DNA of 64,000 bases from Nomia melanderi (GCF_051020985.1 NC_135007.1:124001-188000), one strand, 5' to 3'; positions 39,248 through 53,175 are shown, numbered from the stretch's first letter. Notes: a model not told the origin generated them from the letters alone. Numbers and translations: made by a program.

Positions 39248-41945
39248 CAAACAAACAAACACAAAAGCTTGAATGGAATGGCACACACTATTCTTCGTAG
39301 AGGAAAATCAGTACTCGCGAATTACTTCGTGGAAATTCTGCACGTTCTAATCAGGCTGTGGTTACAGTAGTGCATGCGTATTCGGGTGAACTGGCGTTTC
39401 GACGAAGAAACATCTGATGATGTTGTGTATAGGCACTGTAACCGCAGCCTTATGCTTACGCTCGTTGTGCTTGTTCAGTGCAGTATCTTGTATCATCGCC
39501 GGTAGTTCAGGATTGTCAATTGTACGAAAGATTACGGAACATGTTAAATGTTGTCCCTAATGTTGGATCACGCAATCGATGCCTAATCAGTAATATTGAC
39601 CGAACATTTCGTAAATGTATCGGTCAGTATATGTTGATAAACAACATTTTCGATAATGATAATTCTAGTTATATACGTCACGAACGTTGGTCTGTAGTTT
39701 ATTTCATAAATAAATTCAATATTTATATACTGCTCACTGCGATACAATTATATTAGGAATAATTATTCTTATAGTCTGATTTTGAAAAATGTGATACAGT
39801 ATTGTTTAACAGTTGTAAACCTGTGTCTCTAAATTTTAATTATTTTTATCCTTCTTTCAAATTATGTTTTATTAAGTTTCTCTTATTTCCGAAAGAAACT
39901 CGTAACGAAATACAGCTAAAAGTATTCGCGTATTTGAAAATCATAGCTTATATAGCTCGAATTGACGAAACATATACTAGAAAAACAATTCAAATTTTAT
40001 CCTGAAAGATGTTGCAGTCGAAATAATTTTCAATGAGTTCAACACAGTTTTCCAAAGTTTCTCTTCAAGTGTGATCAGTTTCGTGTAATTGTTATTCGGA
40101 TTATGAGAGATTTAAATTCTCGAGATTTGTCAAAGCCAATAGAAACATTCTCTGTTAAACGTTTAAGGTATATGCTGTACAAAAATTCAGAGAAATAAGT
40201 ATGCCAATTTGTGCCAAGGATGTTGCAAAGCCTGTAAGCAGGACACTTATAGTTAAATATAGTTTGCAATTTTAATAGAGACCCTTAAATACAATATCTC
40301 TTAAGAGAGCTTTGAATACTTTGTATCGAAATCCTAACGTAATGATAAAAGAACATTCAAAATTGTTACACGTAAGAATCGAACGACACGAGATTTATGC
40401 CGTATAAAGCTTCTTCCAATTGTCATTTTTTGTCGCAGTTGCGAAACAAATTGATTGGTACGAATCGACTTCCGAGCGAGGAAGAGTCTCGACGAGTACT
40501 TTTACCCAGAAAAGCAACAAATTTCGGGCTAGATGTTGGAATTGCACAAGAATCGACGAACGATTAGAAAAGTTCGACTTGTACACTGTGTACTCCGCGA
40601 TTAAATCAGATTCGAAACGACGAGAATTGAAACGAACAAAATTTCGAAACATCGGATGTAGGAAAGAAAATGTGAAGTTTTTATGAAAGTGTAAGATATG
40701 GAAATCATGAGATATACCATGCGTACCAACGTGGACAGAATGTCTGTTTTTAGCGACAATCTTTGCACCTGAGAATGATGTTTGTTGTTCGAGAAATTCC
40801 AAATTTACGAACGAGAGATATTTTTCGAATTTATTTGTATTTATTGGGTTTTCGGTTGCTGCGGAGACAATTCCGTACGTTAAGAGACTTAAAAGCGTGT
40901 ATATTCCAAATAATCCGGGCCAAATAATTCAAAGGAATGTATGATTTACAGAGTATATATTACGACTTATTATGTGTAAGCCAATCAAATTTCAGTGAAA
41001 TTTTTACGCACACATCATCCTATCTGATGTAAATATCGAATTAATTTAGTACAACTTCGTAGGACTCTTTAAAAGTAATTATAAATGTAAAAACGTTCGT
41101 CGAGAACGGAAATATAAGCATCGATTTCATAGGAATATAGTAGCTGGTTAATAGCTATTGTATAGTAGCGTCACTCGTGTTCATGATTTTTGGCCGGTCA
41201 CGGAAATTGAGGAGTAACCCCCTAACTATACTAGTTTACTCGTGCTGATATTTGCACAAGCACTCAGTAGGTGTATACATGCATACGTTCAGTCGACTTA
41301 CATCTCAGAGACGGAGCTGGGACGAAGGAATAAAGCGTAAGCTAATTTCTCTTCGATGCCACGGATACATTCCTGACACGGGTCAAAAACTGCTGAACTC
41401 GCGAGTATATGTTAGTTGTGCGTATTTTGAATAGAAACCTCTTTTAAAAAACGGCGTGTTATGCGTTCATTTAATCGCAATGGAACCAGCTTATTTCGCT
41501 CGAAGAGAATTATCAGAAGTCGATGATGTGCTTTGATATTTCTTTTAGACTTTTAGAAATATACCCCTTGTGCACACGCTCCAAAGAGAAAAACATTCCG
41601 AAGGGATCTAAGAAAACGAAGTCACAGAGAATTATTCATGGGAAATCCCAATTACTCGCTTGATCTTGAAACATTTAACTGATACATTATTAAATGAAAG
41701 AGGGTAGAAGTGAAATGCGGAGACACCTTTTTGCACATTAAGACAATACACACACGCGCGCGCGCATACTTGACACACAACAAACGAAACACACACACAT
41801 ACACACACAAAACAAAGAAACAAACAAACACACATACACACCTTAGTGTGCATTAATAATTATAAACATTACATTTAAATTAAACGAACAGACTTTTAAG
41901 TATATATTATCTATCTGTATACATATGCATATAAATAAAAAGTAT
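39245..41945. other. Intergenic sequence
   Basis: No supported gene. Overlapping frames on both strands at 40395-40802 look like chance. There is a GC/CA-rich simple tract near 41740-41840. Confidence 0.5.
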
Positions 41946-41949
41946 AAAT

Positions 41950-41959
41950 CTATATATAT

Positions 41960-42012
<53 letters not shown>
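41950..42012. repeat. (TA)n microsatellite
   Basis: About 60 bp of TA dinucleotides with two early GATA interruptions. Confidence 0.95.
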
Positions 42013-42020
<8 letters not shown>

Positions 42021-45000
42021 TACGTATAATACCCATATACACACGTGCACACAACATGTACATGTATATATAATGTTATATTATACTTCACCAGCAAACA
42101 GTTCGGGAAAGAGCACTAATTAATAAGGTAATTAATTATTGTAAAAGAATTACTATCGATTAATGCAACAAAGTGGACTAATTCGCGAGTAACCTCTATT
42201 CCTAACAAGAATGAAAAATTACTTTTAAACAGATTATTAATAATTAGTAATAATAACAGTAACAATAATATTAATAATAATAATAATAATAATAATAATG
42301 AATAGTGAATAAATAGTAGTTATTGACAGTAATAATGATTGTAACGTTGATTAAGATGCGACATATTACTAACAATGATTAAATAGAGAACTGGTATGTA
42401 ATAATAATAGAGGTAAAGATAATTATGACAATTTTGCGATTACTTCGCTGACTAACTGTATCGAGAGATATATTCACAAGTAGCGTAGCAATTTAATGAC
42501 TATGATGAAAAACTCATGTTAACGTTTCAAAAGATTCGGAAAAGGATTTTGTGTGTGCATGTGTATGCGTGTTTGTTTGTGGAGAATATGAGGGCTGATA
42601 AGGACGATTCTAAAGAATTTTCTGTTTGCGTTGTACTTTAATATTCAATAACTTTATACCAATGAATTTATCTGTTATCATTACTTTTTTACGAAACTCG
42701 AACGAAACCATATTTTTGTTTTATTTGTTTTCTTCCTTGCATACAGTATTTCGCTTCCTATCACCTTCGATAGATTATAATGGCGTTGATAGGTTTAGCA
42801 AAGTTGTATAACTTTTGACATTAATTTTTGATGTAGTAACTCCTGCCAGAAAGTAATTGATTTATCAACATTTTCCAGATGGTACTCTCTCCTCCTCATC
42901 GTCTTTTCTTTTTTTAGTAGTCATCTATGAAAGATTTTCACTTGTCGATCATTTTTTGTTCTCTAATTGTTTTCCAACGTATACGATTCCTTCCGATCGC
43001 TAGTCATAGCGTGTTCCAATTATTAACATACTTTGTTCGTACAAAGCGAACTAAACTTTTTAACCTCACACATATCAAAGTGTAGTAAATATTGTCAGTT
43101 ATTGTTCATTGAAATACAATTCAGGAAAATCGCAATGATTCTTTAACGTGTCTTAATATTAATCGACTTCTAGGAAGGATCGGAGTCTAATGTATATATA
43201 TCATTTTATACTAGTTTTTAATTTTTCGTTGAAACAAGAATGTCCGGAAGAAATTCAAAGCAGAAATCATGAGATTCTGTGCGTGAAATGCATACGTATT
43301 ACAGAAATATTTAAACGACACGTACAAGTTTTGTGACACCCGCAAACACACATACACACGCACGCGGGCGCAAGAGCGCTATGGCGCCCGCGCGCGCGGT
43401 TTCACAAAATGTCTCGGTCATCTTGAATATTTCCATTATTTTTGAAGATGTCAAGCAATGTTGTTGCTTTGAGACAACGCAAATATTTTATTGTTCTATA
43501 ACACATCCTTCAAGGTTTCAAGGTTATCGATGTGTTCTTTTCGCGAATAGAGCCGATTTCGATTAGAAAGAATCATACTTGAGCAAAAGGTTCGGACGGT
43601 GAAATAATGATAAAACAAATAAAGTTCTTATTTTCGTTAAATATGTAAATTGATACTTTCGAATGTTGCAGCTAATATTCGGATATACACGATCCGTGGA
43701 TTACGAAATAAGTGAAAGTGAAGCTTAGATTATTCGTTGAGTACCGTTTAATCCAGTGCTCGACTAATCGAGTAATGTGATACAAGTACGATGCAGAGAT
43801 GAGAAACTGGGTCAGGTTTCATAGTCCATCCGTAGGACTATTTTAAACCGTTGGTCGATTCGGCTCGCATTGCCTTACCCAGCCAACTTGTCAACTCTGT
43901 ATTGTACACTAAAAACACGATATAACGGTATGAGTAGAAAAATGAAAGTTGATCGAAAATTCTTCTATTGAACAAATATCGAGACAGTTGCTTGAAACCT
44001 AAAGACTAAAATAATTGAATGTTTGTAAGTACTGTGTATACTGTACGGTTCTGAGATGTGTCCTCGGCAGCTACCATGAGGTAGGGGGACTGCGTCAATG
44101 CTTCTCCTCCTTTGGTATGGGTCATCGATAAGTAAGATTGTAGTAATAGATGCTCGAGCTACCCCCTGCCTCCCGAACCAATAGGTACAAGCGTGGTTAG
44201 TCACGATCTTCCCAAAGGTAAGGCCAATATTCTGGCTAGTAGGATCTGCATTCCGGGGATACTTTCCTCAGAAATTGATGGTACATGTAGAAATATAGCA
44301 TAATAAATAGTCATTCTTGCATTAAAATGCTATTCTTCGATTACCCAAACATCGTACCGACTGAGTAGTTTATATAATTAAAGTTCCATTCTATAGATAT
44401 TATCTACTGCGCCATGTACATTGTGACAATGTAAGCGGATACCTTTTTCGTCGCGGGGCAAATTTCCAAAGATACCACCACTACCAGTTCACCATCATTG
44501 CCAGCGCTGCTACAATCTTCATCCCTCCCTTCAGGAGAGGAGACGCAGAGAGGTAGTGCAGCTTTTCTGTCCCCAAAGAAAGATCTCGCTATACTATGTT
44601 GTAGCGTAGAATTAACGAACCACGATACGAAGTCGCAGTCAAAGGTCGGTCTCTGAGAGGAAAACAGAAAATTCTCTTCGAACGTGATAATATAAATACT
44701 ATCGGAAACTCAAAGGATTCGTCGTTTTTCTTCGGTTCTATCGTGCTTATTCATCTCGGACCGTGCAACCGAGCATCAACGTTCTCCAGTACAAGGTCGC
44801 AGCCAAGGCTATTGTTAGATCCCTCGATCCGAGGGTAGTGGTCTTGGTTCTCAGACTCGCATATAACGTTGCATCACTCCGGTTCGAAAGCCTAACATCG
44901 TAAAATCAAACATTACTAAATATTGCCACGTAGTTGATTAATTTCTGCGAAAAAGGTGCAGCAGCACTTTAGAACTCTGAATCTATAACATGACGTTGGA

Positions 45001-46150
45001 AGTGTGCGCTCGACATGTTTCTCAAATCCACTCAGGTCAGTCATTACATTTTGCGCGTACAAATGTGATTGAGATGCTCTGATGTTAAATGCCAACTATA
45101 TTGTCTGCCCGTATCGACCGCGAATTTGACCGTTCGAATCCTCGTCTCCCATCGATGTACTCTGTGATTTGCTGTCGGAGCTAATGAGACGTGATTTATT
45201 AATTAGTATGTGTCGGAGGTTGTTTTACTGGTAACGACACGCCAGTTTATGGTATTAGTTACGAGGACGCTTCGAAAAGTAGCTGCAAATCGAAAACTCT
45301 AAAACGGATTATTTATTATTAAGGACGACACGCGGCTGCAAACAATCGCACGGATTGAATTCTCGAAACACCTTTTAACTCCATCGGAGGAAAAAGTCTT
45401 TGGTTGAGCTTACAGCAAAGAAAATCGCACCGATTCTTTTACCACACTGCTCACTTCGGACCGATGTTACTTTACACGCCTAACTTTCACACTTTTAACT
45501 CAACATTTCCACACTCTTTCTTTCAATATTCTCAAATGAATATCATTCTTCGAGATTTCACAGCTTCCGATCAGAAAAATCTAATAACTGCCCGCTGTTG
45601 CATTACCGTGTAAACAGTCGATAGCATCGCCGTTATCGATATACTTGATGCTCTATGTACGCCGTGTTAGCCGTCGCGCCCTGTAACCTCTCGTGAGACT
45701 GTCTCCGATTGCAGAAAATCGGAATTCCTGGGCGCTTCTATTCTCGAAATTCAAAAGTCTTTCTCATTACTCTTTTAATCATCCTCGTATGCAGGATTGA
45801 AATGTATCGTGATCTCTTAATGATGTAACTGCCTAGAACTGGCCACATTCGATTATTACGACATTGTTTCGAAATACAGATAGGTCGGCGTTTTTTAATC
45901 CTATTTTTTTCGGCCATTGAAATACAAATGTAAATGATACAGTAATGATCCAGTGATGCGAATAAAAAGGTTTCGAAAACCCCCATAGCGGCCTACCTTG
46001 GGCGTATGAGGGAGTGCTCCGGGTTCCTACCTTTGCAAACACAACCCGAAGACTTCCCATAGACACTCACTCACGGTACTTGTTTCGTGCGACAATCCCA
46101 TGATACGATTACTAAACTTTTAAGTATCGTTTTTAAGTGCACCGTTCTTA
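42013..46150. other. Intergenic sequence
   Basis: A short (AAT)n tract lies at about 42264-42299. There is a GC-rich patch at 43330-43410 and another at 44040-44220 that I cannot assign. A TATA-box-like region lies at 44690-45035 (listed separately). Confidence 0.5.
44690..45035 (+). promoter_or_regulatory. Possible promoter and first exon
   Basis: TATAAATA at about 44693 is followed by a GC-richer stretch. An ATG at 44991 opens MTLEVCARHVSQIHS and runs into a donor-like CTCAG|GTCAGT near 45031. No downstream partner exon is recognised, so this is speculative; an LTR fragment is an alternative. Confidence 0.2.
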
Positions 46151-46156
46151 AAGCAA

Positions 46157-46945
46157 TCACACATACACACACGCGTCGTATAAATGATTATATTTAGAGT
46201 ATGCTCTCTTACCACAGGATATGGCATATGCTACTGTTTTGTTGTCAGGAACCTCAAACACCACTCCACAATTAGAACATTGGAACAACTTAAACTCAAA
46301 AAGTACAGCCAAATAATCGCCATCAGCTATGCCACTTGATACTGTTTGTGTGCACATGCACCTAGTAGGGTATCTCATGGTTGTATCAAATGTCATTGAA
46401 GAATTGAAATATGTTGCATGCCTGTTAATAAGTTCTCTTACAGTTATTAACTCTTTTGGCCATATTGTTTCTTGTGATTGAACCAGAGGCTCAGCCCATT
46501 GTACATGCTTTTTAACTGTGTTCTTTGTTTTCTTGATCACTGTGCTAATACAGTCTCTTGGTTGGCAGTCATATAATATATTGAAAGGCTCATATCCTTC
46601 TCTTATTATTTCTTCAATCATGTCAGCATCTTGGCTTATGTTTCATTGCCATTGATCTGAGAAAATTGGGGCATCAATGACTGATTTGCTAGCAGTCTCT
46701 GCTTCCATTTTCTTTAATTTCAATGCAGCATATGTTAGTTGCTCTGTCCTGATGATGTTATCAATGCTTTCATAAAAAAAGTCCGCAGTTATACCACCAG
46801 TTGCATAACGGCTTATCATCCTGATTCTGGTGATATCAGGTTTATGTCCTATAGCCATGTATTGCCTAATTATTTTTGCAATAATGCTTTTCTTTAGATT
46901 GTCATACCGCACGTAAGCACGGACGTATGTACGTTGCTAACTTCT
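46157..46945 (-). pseudogene. Unidentified intronless ORF with one in-frame stop
   Basis: On the minus strand a frame of about 260 codons is broken only by a TGA at 46643-46645, and both halves lie in the same frame. The first half includes GHKPDITRIRMISRYATGG and ADFFYESIDNIIRTEQLTYA. The second includes DMIEEIIREGYEPFNILYDC, TFDTTMRYPTRCMC, a SSGIADGDYLAVLFEFKLFQ stretch and a CxxC-like CSNCGVVFEVPD. It ends in a CA-rich repeat that supplies the stop. The composition is convincing for a real protein, but I do not recognise the family. It could be a processed pseudogene, an endogenous viral gene fragment or a mobile-element ORF. Confidence 0.5.
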
Positions 46946-48622
46946 AATCATCACGCAAATATTCTGAACCATCTTTGGATTACCACCTATCGATAAGCAT
47001 TATCGTAGATTACTACGGTCTCTCGGTTAAATGGTTATTGAATGAACCGTTGCCGTTCTTTCTATTTCTAATTGCGTCAGTAGTTCGGAGCTGTTTAGTG
47101 CTATGATAGGATAGGAATATACTGTATTAATAATTCCCGCAACTGAAGAAGAATTACTCTTTTCTAATTAGAAAACGTTTCGCCAACACGAAACGTCCTC
47201 ATAACTTGATCAGCCATAAGCGATAAGACTTGATTGATTGAACAGTACATAAAGAAGAGATTCTTTCGGAGTTAGTATGGTAATAAATAAAATTACTGCT
47301 GAAAAGAAGACAGTTTGTATATTTTGTTGGACCGTTTAATTGTGTTCTAATAACGTTGTTTCAGTTTAGCGTTACTTGTTTCGAAATATAATTTATAGGT
47401 GAAAACGAGGAAAGCTTACGAGGTTTTCCATCAATTGGTTTTTCCGTTTATCGGACAACTTTTCATTGAATTTTCTCCAAGAGGGTAATGCTGCTGGTCA
47501 TTGAATAACAGTATTGAGTACTCAGCGCGTAAATGTTCATGATAAATTGGAAGAATCCTCTCTTTTATCGGCCCATTAACGGTACTTGTCGTTCAATAGA
47601 AACCTTGTGTTACGTATTTTAACTTTTATTTATACATACATAAATACCGATATTTTATAGCTGTAGTAATATTGCCCCGACTATTATTATGTTCGAGAAA
47701 CTCAATTTTATAATCGCTATTGTATAAATTCGAAAATTATATAAATATATATATATATATAAAATTATATATATATATAGATTACCCGATTTATACAAGT
47801 TTATCAGTTTTAAGACATTATTAAAGACATTATTATTGAATCTCTGTTCCCCAGATACGAATATTGTTAACCGATTACTGATCCGACATTGACTGATTGT
47901 TGTTCGCATGGTTTTGGTTTATCCGATTTGTTGCGTGACGACGGGCGCGCGAGGGAACTGCTTACTGTACTTACTGGCACTGTCGGTGATTGAAAGTTTA
48001 TGCGGTGTAATTGACCGAACTCTTCCTTAAGCAGATTATCCCGAGAGAGTTCGGTATCGATGGAACGTGTGATGATTCTCTGGCACAAGAAGCATCGAAC
48101 ACCTTGAAACATTGAATACATATACTCGAGCTTAAATGAGTAATATTTTAATCTTAAAACGAAACGTACCTCCTGAAAATAAATGATTTCCTATATCTTT
48201 ATTCCTGTTCGAAAGTAATGGAGATGTATGAAGATAGTCATAGTAAACGAGACATTCGATATCAAAACGAATCGAAGGGCGGAGAGCTTTCTTGAGCTAG
48301 CGGAAAGATATTTGTTGTGATAATAAATATTGAATATATAGCTGTTTTAGGGTATAAATCATTACTATAGAAAATTATGGTTTAAACGATGCGCCGGGTT
48401 TATTTGAAAGGAAAAAACCGAAAAAAAAACAAAATTTTCAAACGCCTCGACTTTTTGTACTTGAAGAAGGGTACCCACAAAAGCGTATGCACGGTGAACC
48501 TGTCCCATTTTCTACCTGCGTCTCTGTATGTGTGTCGATTGTGATGTACAAGAATTTTTCTTGCGTTCCACACTTGTATGGTGTGTACGTATTTAAATAT
48601 GCTTGTTAACGATTCAACTTGT

Positions 48623-49610
48623 ACAGGGTGTCTCATAAATTATAGTACAAGAGCGCAGTCACGATTTCTCTACTGTAAATAAGATGATTTTCCGAAATAT
48701 TATTCCTTTCTTCTTTTGTTTTTGGTTTTTAGTTTTCACTCGAATCGCTCGTACGAACGCGCCAATTATATCTTCGGTTTCATTATGAGATTTCTGCGCT
48801 ATGGGGAAACGTAAAACTGAAAGCAAAGGGGGAGAAACAGAGGATAAGCTGAACAGCATAAAACCGAATCACTGATTCAACAGTGATTTCAAGCTGCATG
48901 CGGGTACAGTTTAATGTATGTTATAGGCGCCATTCTTATTAAGCATCCTATATGTAACAAAGTTTTTTCCTAAACATTAGGTTGGTCCACTCAGGAGGAA
49001 TAAGAATGAGTAGATTATTTCTCGGTACCGTTCCGTTCTACACTTGGAAGTGTTCTCGTATTCAGTTTTCTATGCTACACGCGTCCTAGTGCACACAGTG
49101 TGTTCGGAAAAAAGTACAACAAGAAAATAACTCTATATACCTTTTTATTTCGATGTGACACGACGTTTGCGAATAACGAATCGTTTTCAAGGCGAATCTT
49201 CCTCTTTACGTGCGAATAACGAGACCAAGCCTGGCTGGTCGTGCAGTCGAAATTAACGAACGTTAAATTTACTTTGAAGAAATTGATCCTGTCGAAAAAT
49301 TGGTATAATTGAAATCCGGGAATCTGACATATCGTACTTTCAATCTTATTACGCACTCCGTACACGTGTATACGTATATACATATGTGTATAGAAATATA
49401 TATGCATGCATATGTACGCGCGCGAACATATGCGTGTACTTACGCGTTAGCGTACATAGATGCGTGCAAAGTCACGTAAATCTCTGTACACCACCGCGTA
49501 TGTACATATTATTTCCACACAAATGCAGGGTGTTTTAAAGATTATAGTACAAGAGAATCGCGGCCTTTCTAGAAGTAAAGGAATATTACTTTTAAGCACG
49601 GTATTCCTTC
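48623..49610 (+). repeat. Two direct copies of a CAGGGTGT-headed dispersed repeat
   Basis: CAGGGTGTCTCATAAATTAT (from 48624) and CAGGGTGTTTTAAAGATTAT (from 49527) are each followed by AGTACAAGAG and a loosely alignable stretch of about 60 bp ending in an ATTCC word. The two copies are about 900 bp apart in the same orientation. Terminal CAGGGTG is common in arthropod DNA-element families. Confidence 0.5.
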
Positions 49611-51114
49611 GTCGAGAGGGATGAAACAAGTTTAATGATCGCTTATACCTCGAAACGAATGTTTCGGCTGCTAAACTAAAAAAAACTGTTGAGTCGAAAG
49701 TAAAACGATTACTTTATTCTCTTTTCGAGTATTCTTTCCTCCGGGCCGATCGAATTGTAAGGTAAAATCATTGAACAAGAACTGAATATGATATAATTTC
49801 AATGTAAAAAGATTGAATTCTAAACATTCGAGTAGATATATTATATTTAGAAGTCAAATTTTTAAAGTGCAAATCAAACGACGTATTTCGTGATATTTAA
49901 TTCTTAACAAACTTGATTCTTTAGCTTTGAAGCTCTTGTGCACTTGTTCATGTTTGCTGGGCGAATCGCTGAAAAAACACACCGTGTACCAGTTTATTTA
50001 CGAGTATCGAATTTGTTAAGAGACTTGAATTTTATGCGATATGTATATGTCTTTTCATCGGAAAAGAATAAGAATAACGATATATATTGTCGGTAAAACG
50101 AAGTAGTAGCCGCTATACAAAACATGCGTGCATCCTTCCACCGGTACTAGCTTGCGATTAGGGTAGAAGATGTCATTATTAATTTTACTAACTCAGAAGT
50201 GGAATAATCAATAGGCCATAATTGTAGAAACCTAAATACACCGACGCCTTTTCTTTGGAAAAAACGCATAGTGTCGTTTACAAATAGGAGGAAAAGAGAG
50301 TTTCTTTTACTCGGCGATTTAAAATTATTTTACCCGAGAAAGATATTATATTTATTTCACCGTGATAAGTATCACCGTGATCACTTCGTTCGGTTTAGTT
50401 TTGGAAAGCTTCTATGCTACACAAGTTTCGAGAAGTACGGCAAAATACTGCTGACTTTGTGTATTGACGGACTCGAAATGGAAACACGAAACAAGAAAGC
50501 ACTGCAACGCTATGAACTTTCAACGGGAGATGTAACTGAGAAATTCGGAATATGTACTATTAACTGATCTCGAATTTGATAATATTACTGCCAAGGTAAT
50601 CGTGGTATTCCAAAGTTAAAACAAAACAAGAAGAAATACGAAGCAAAATGTTCAACGTATCGTATACTGTGTACATGAATCTTCTACAACAGAATCTTAT
50701 CGGTAGATAATACACAACACGCATAAGTAGTATTACAGATTAGTTTAGAAAATCGTCTTATTTTCTACTCAAAGATTTCTGTATTGCCTCTTGCACCATT
50801 ATTCTTTGATCACCCTGAGAAGTTTTTAACATTTTTTCCCTTAAATGCTAACTCTTCTAACCAAATAAAATACATATTACCCGATTGTGTACACTTCTTC
50901 AGGATTTTTAGATAATCACTGCGACGGTATTGATTGATTATTGTAGAACCGTACCAATAAGCGAGTTAATTAATTAGTTAATTCATTAAAGAGGTATTAA
51001 ATATTACACACCTGTGAGAAGTCTGGAGATGAATTACCGTGTTTTCTTCATTTATTATTTATTTTTAATCTGATTCTGTAGACATTAATTGTATCAATTA
51101 ATATATACGTTATA

Positions 51115-51235
51115 TGTATATACATATACATATATATATATATACATATATTAAACAAAAATTATGTATGTGTACATAATGTATATATATATACATATAC
51201 ATATATTAAACAAAAATACATATATAAATGCATAT
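51115..51235 (+). repeat. Tandem duplication in AT-rich DNA
   Basis: A TATATACATATACATATATT block followed by AAACAAAAAT occurs twice, about 60 bp apart. The copies are separated by ATGTATGTGTACATAATGTA-type sequence. Confidence 0.8.
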
Positions 51236-52609
51236 GTATATTAATTAATTGTATGAATTTAATATATGTTTATATTAAGATGTTTAATTTTTTCTTCTTT
51301 ATTTCGGAAAAGTGTCTGGGTTGCTTTCTTAATACCTTAATTATGTAATCATTGAGTGAGAAATCGAATAACGAGTGATTGAACGATCATGGATGTTCTC
51401 TCATTTTTTAATAACTATAATGGTACTAGAAATAAAGTTATTTAAAATCAAATCAGTTTTTCCTTTTTCCCCAATATTCCCTGTGCAAATCGAGTGAGTA
51501 TCCTTTCCTGTTTCGACAGACCTATCTCTGCGTTACGACCATTATTAGGATAATTCCCACTTCGTTTAAATGTTTTTAAGCTTACAAGATTTTACGTTGT
51601 ATATTACAAAGTAAAAACGCATCGTTTACACTGCATTGCTAATTTTAATTTCCAATTTGTATATACTCGTATACAAATTATTCAGAACCTGGTCAGATGG
51701 TTATTATTGTTTAACTAATTTCTTGATTTATGTATATTTTGTTTTCTTTCTAAAACTTACTTCGCTTTCGTTCCAAGATTCGGATTTAAACCTTAAGCCT
51801 TATCACTTCAAGAATATTGTAGCACGTTTGCCAGTCGGTCCAAATAAGTTTTGTCAATTACAAAATGGGAAGCAATACGTTATTCGTGAGAATACTTCTA
51901 AACATTGGATAATCAGAAAATAATACCAAAGAAGAATAAATCAATTCATATTTCACAGCTGTGATTATGTTTATTATATTTTCGTCTGACGAAAGGGCTG
52001 AAATTACACTGTTCAATGGGTGGTTCGTTACATATATAATATACCCCATTTCTCTTGTTTGTTTTTTATTTATTCTAACTTTATATCTCCTCAATCCTCG
52101 GAAAAATCTGCGAATAACGAATATATGTACAGCTGGCACATCACGTCCATGCCGAGCTCTGCCAAACTAAAAGTGCACAGAGGCACGGAGACTCAGTCGC
52201 ACGCTCTACCTCGCGATCCTCCCAGCAAACAGTAGCTGGCCTCCATGTCCCCGGGATTCAGTAGACATAAACAACTCACCGCTGCACAATGCGACTGCCT
52301 ATGGACAAAACTCGAAAAGTCGACTACTCACATAACGAAAATTGAAGGTTACCAGTCTATTGCTAAGTAGTCCCCGCTATACAAAATGATTTTCATTTCA
52401 AAAATGCAAATTTTCTGCAAATAAATTCCGTTTCTTTATATAACGTTGGAATTGAAACACAAAGTATCCATCATCATTGAAAAAGCTTCATAATATCCCC
52501 ATAATGTAAACAAGTGTAACCACCGTATGTTTAGCTCTATACCTTACAACTTTTATCTGAAGCATTTCTTTGTATCACTCGTACCTTTTAAGTCACTGAG
52601 TTTTGTCCA

Positions 52610-52756
52610 GAAAACGGACGTTTGGCCGCACTGTGCGCGCGCAGAAACGCAATCCAACGCACATTGGTTGATTTGGCCGTTTTAGGCGGCAAACCAACTT
52701 TGCCTAAGCTGTAAAATTTTTCTTCCCGAAGATAATTAAATTTGTGAGGAATAAGG
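52610..52756 (+). promoter_or_regulatory. Possible CpG-type promoter and non-coding first exon
   Basis: An island of higher GC (GGCCGCACTGTGCGCGCGCA; GGCCGTTTTAGGCGGC) in AT-rich surroundings is followed by a near-consensus splice donor AATAAG|GTAAGTACC at about 52755. No downstream coding exon is recognised within the window. Confidence 0.25.
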
Positions 52757-53039
52757 TAAGTACCAATTATTTTATTTTCATCCGGGCACTCATGAACTCG
52801 TATGCTTTGTTGAAAGTTCGGAGTTTTCGTTACGCGCGATTTGTTCTTCCAATTCTTCGAAACATTTGTGTGCGTTTCACAGAAATTGTGTATACTTTGT
52901 TTTAAAATGAAAGTTTCTCGGCTAATTTGTTGTATATAAGTAATCCAAGTAATACATTTTGTATTTCGTTGTCACCTATTATAAATTAATAAAGTAATAA
53001 ATTAATAAAAATCAAAAAAATATATATAATAGTATCAAC

Positions 53040-53175
53040 ATAGACTAAGACAAGCGCTGTCGCGCTGCTTGGCTTTTCTCGACAACAGAATAAAAGGAGC
53101 GCTATCGCGCCGCGTGGATCTTTTCGCATCCCATTCTGAAAGCACTATTGTGCTGTTCGGCTTTTTTCGACCGTG
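53040..53175. repeat. Degenerate GC-rich tandem repeat
   Basis: Three imperfect copies of about 45-55 bp share an AGCGCTrTCGCGCyGC-like core followed by GGnTyTTyTCG (about 53052, 53098 and 53140). Each core is partly self-complementary. Confidence 0.6.

Larger units (their letters stand above)
46946..52610. other. Intergenic sequence
   Basis: No gene is supported. An 84-codon minus-strand frame at 47867-48121 (MYSMFQGVRCFLCQR...) has protein-like composition but no recognised homology. It holds dispersed repeat copies at 48623-48710 and 49525-49610, an (AT) tract near 47745-47780, and a tandem duplication at about 51115-51235. Confidence 0.45.

Noticed and set aside
40395..40802. 135-codon minus-strand and 88-codon plus-strand overlapping frames
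   Set aside because: They are mutually overlapping frames without domains or splice context.
45125..45150. tRNA or tRNA-derived SINE (GTTCGAATCC-like B box)
   Set aside because: The flanking bases do not form a T stem, and no A box or acceptor stem is found upstream.
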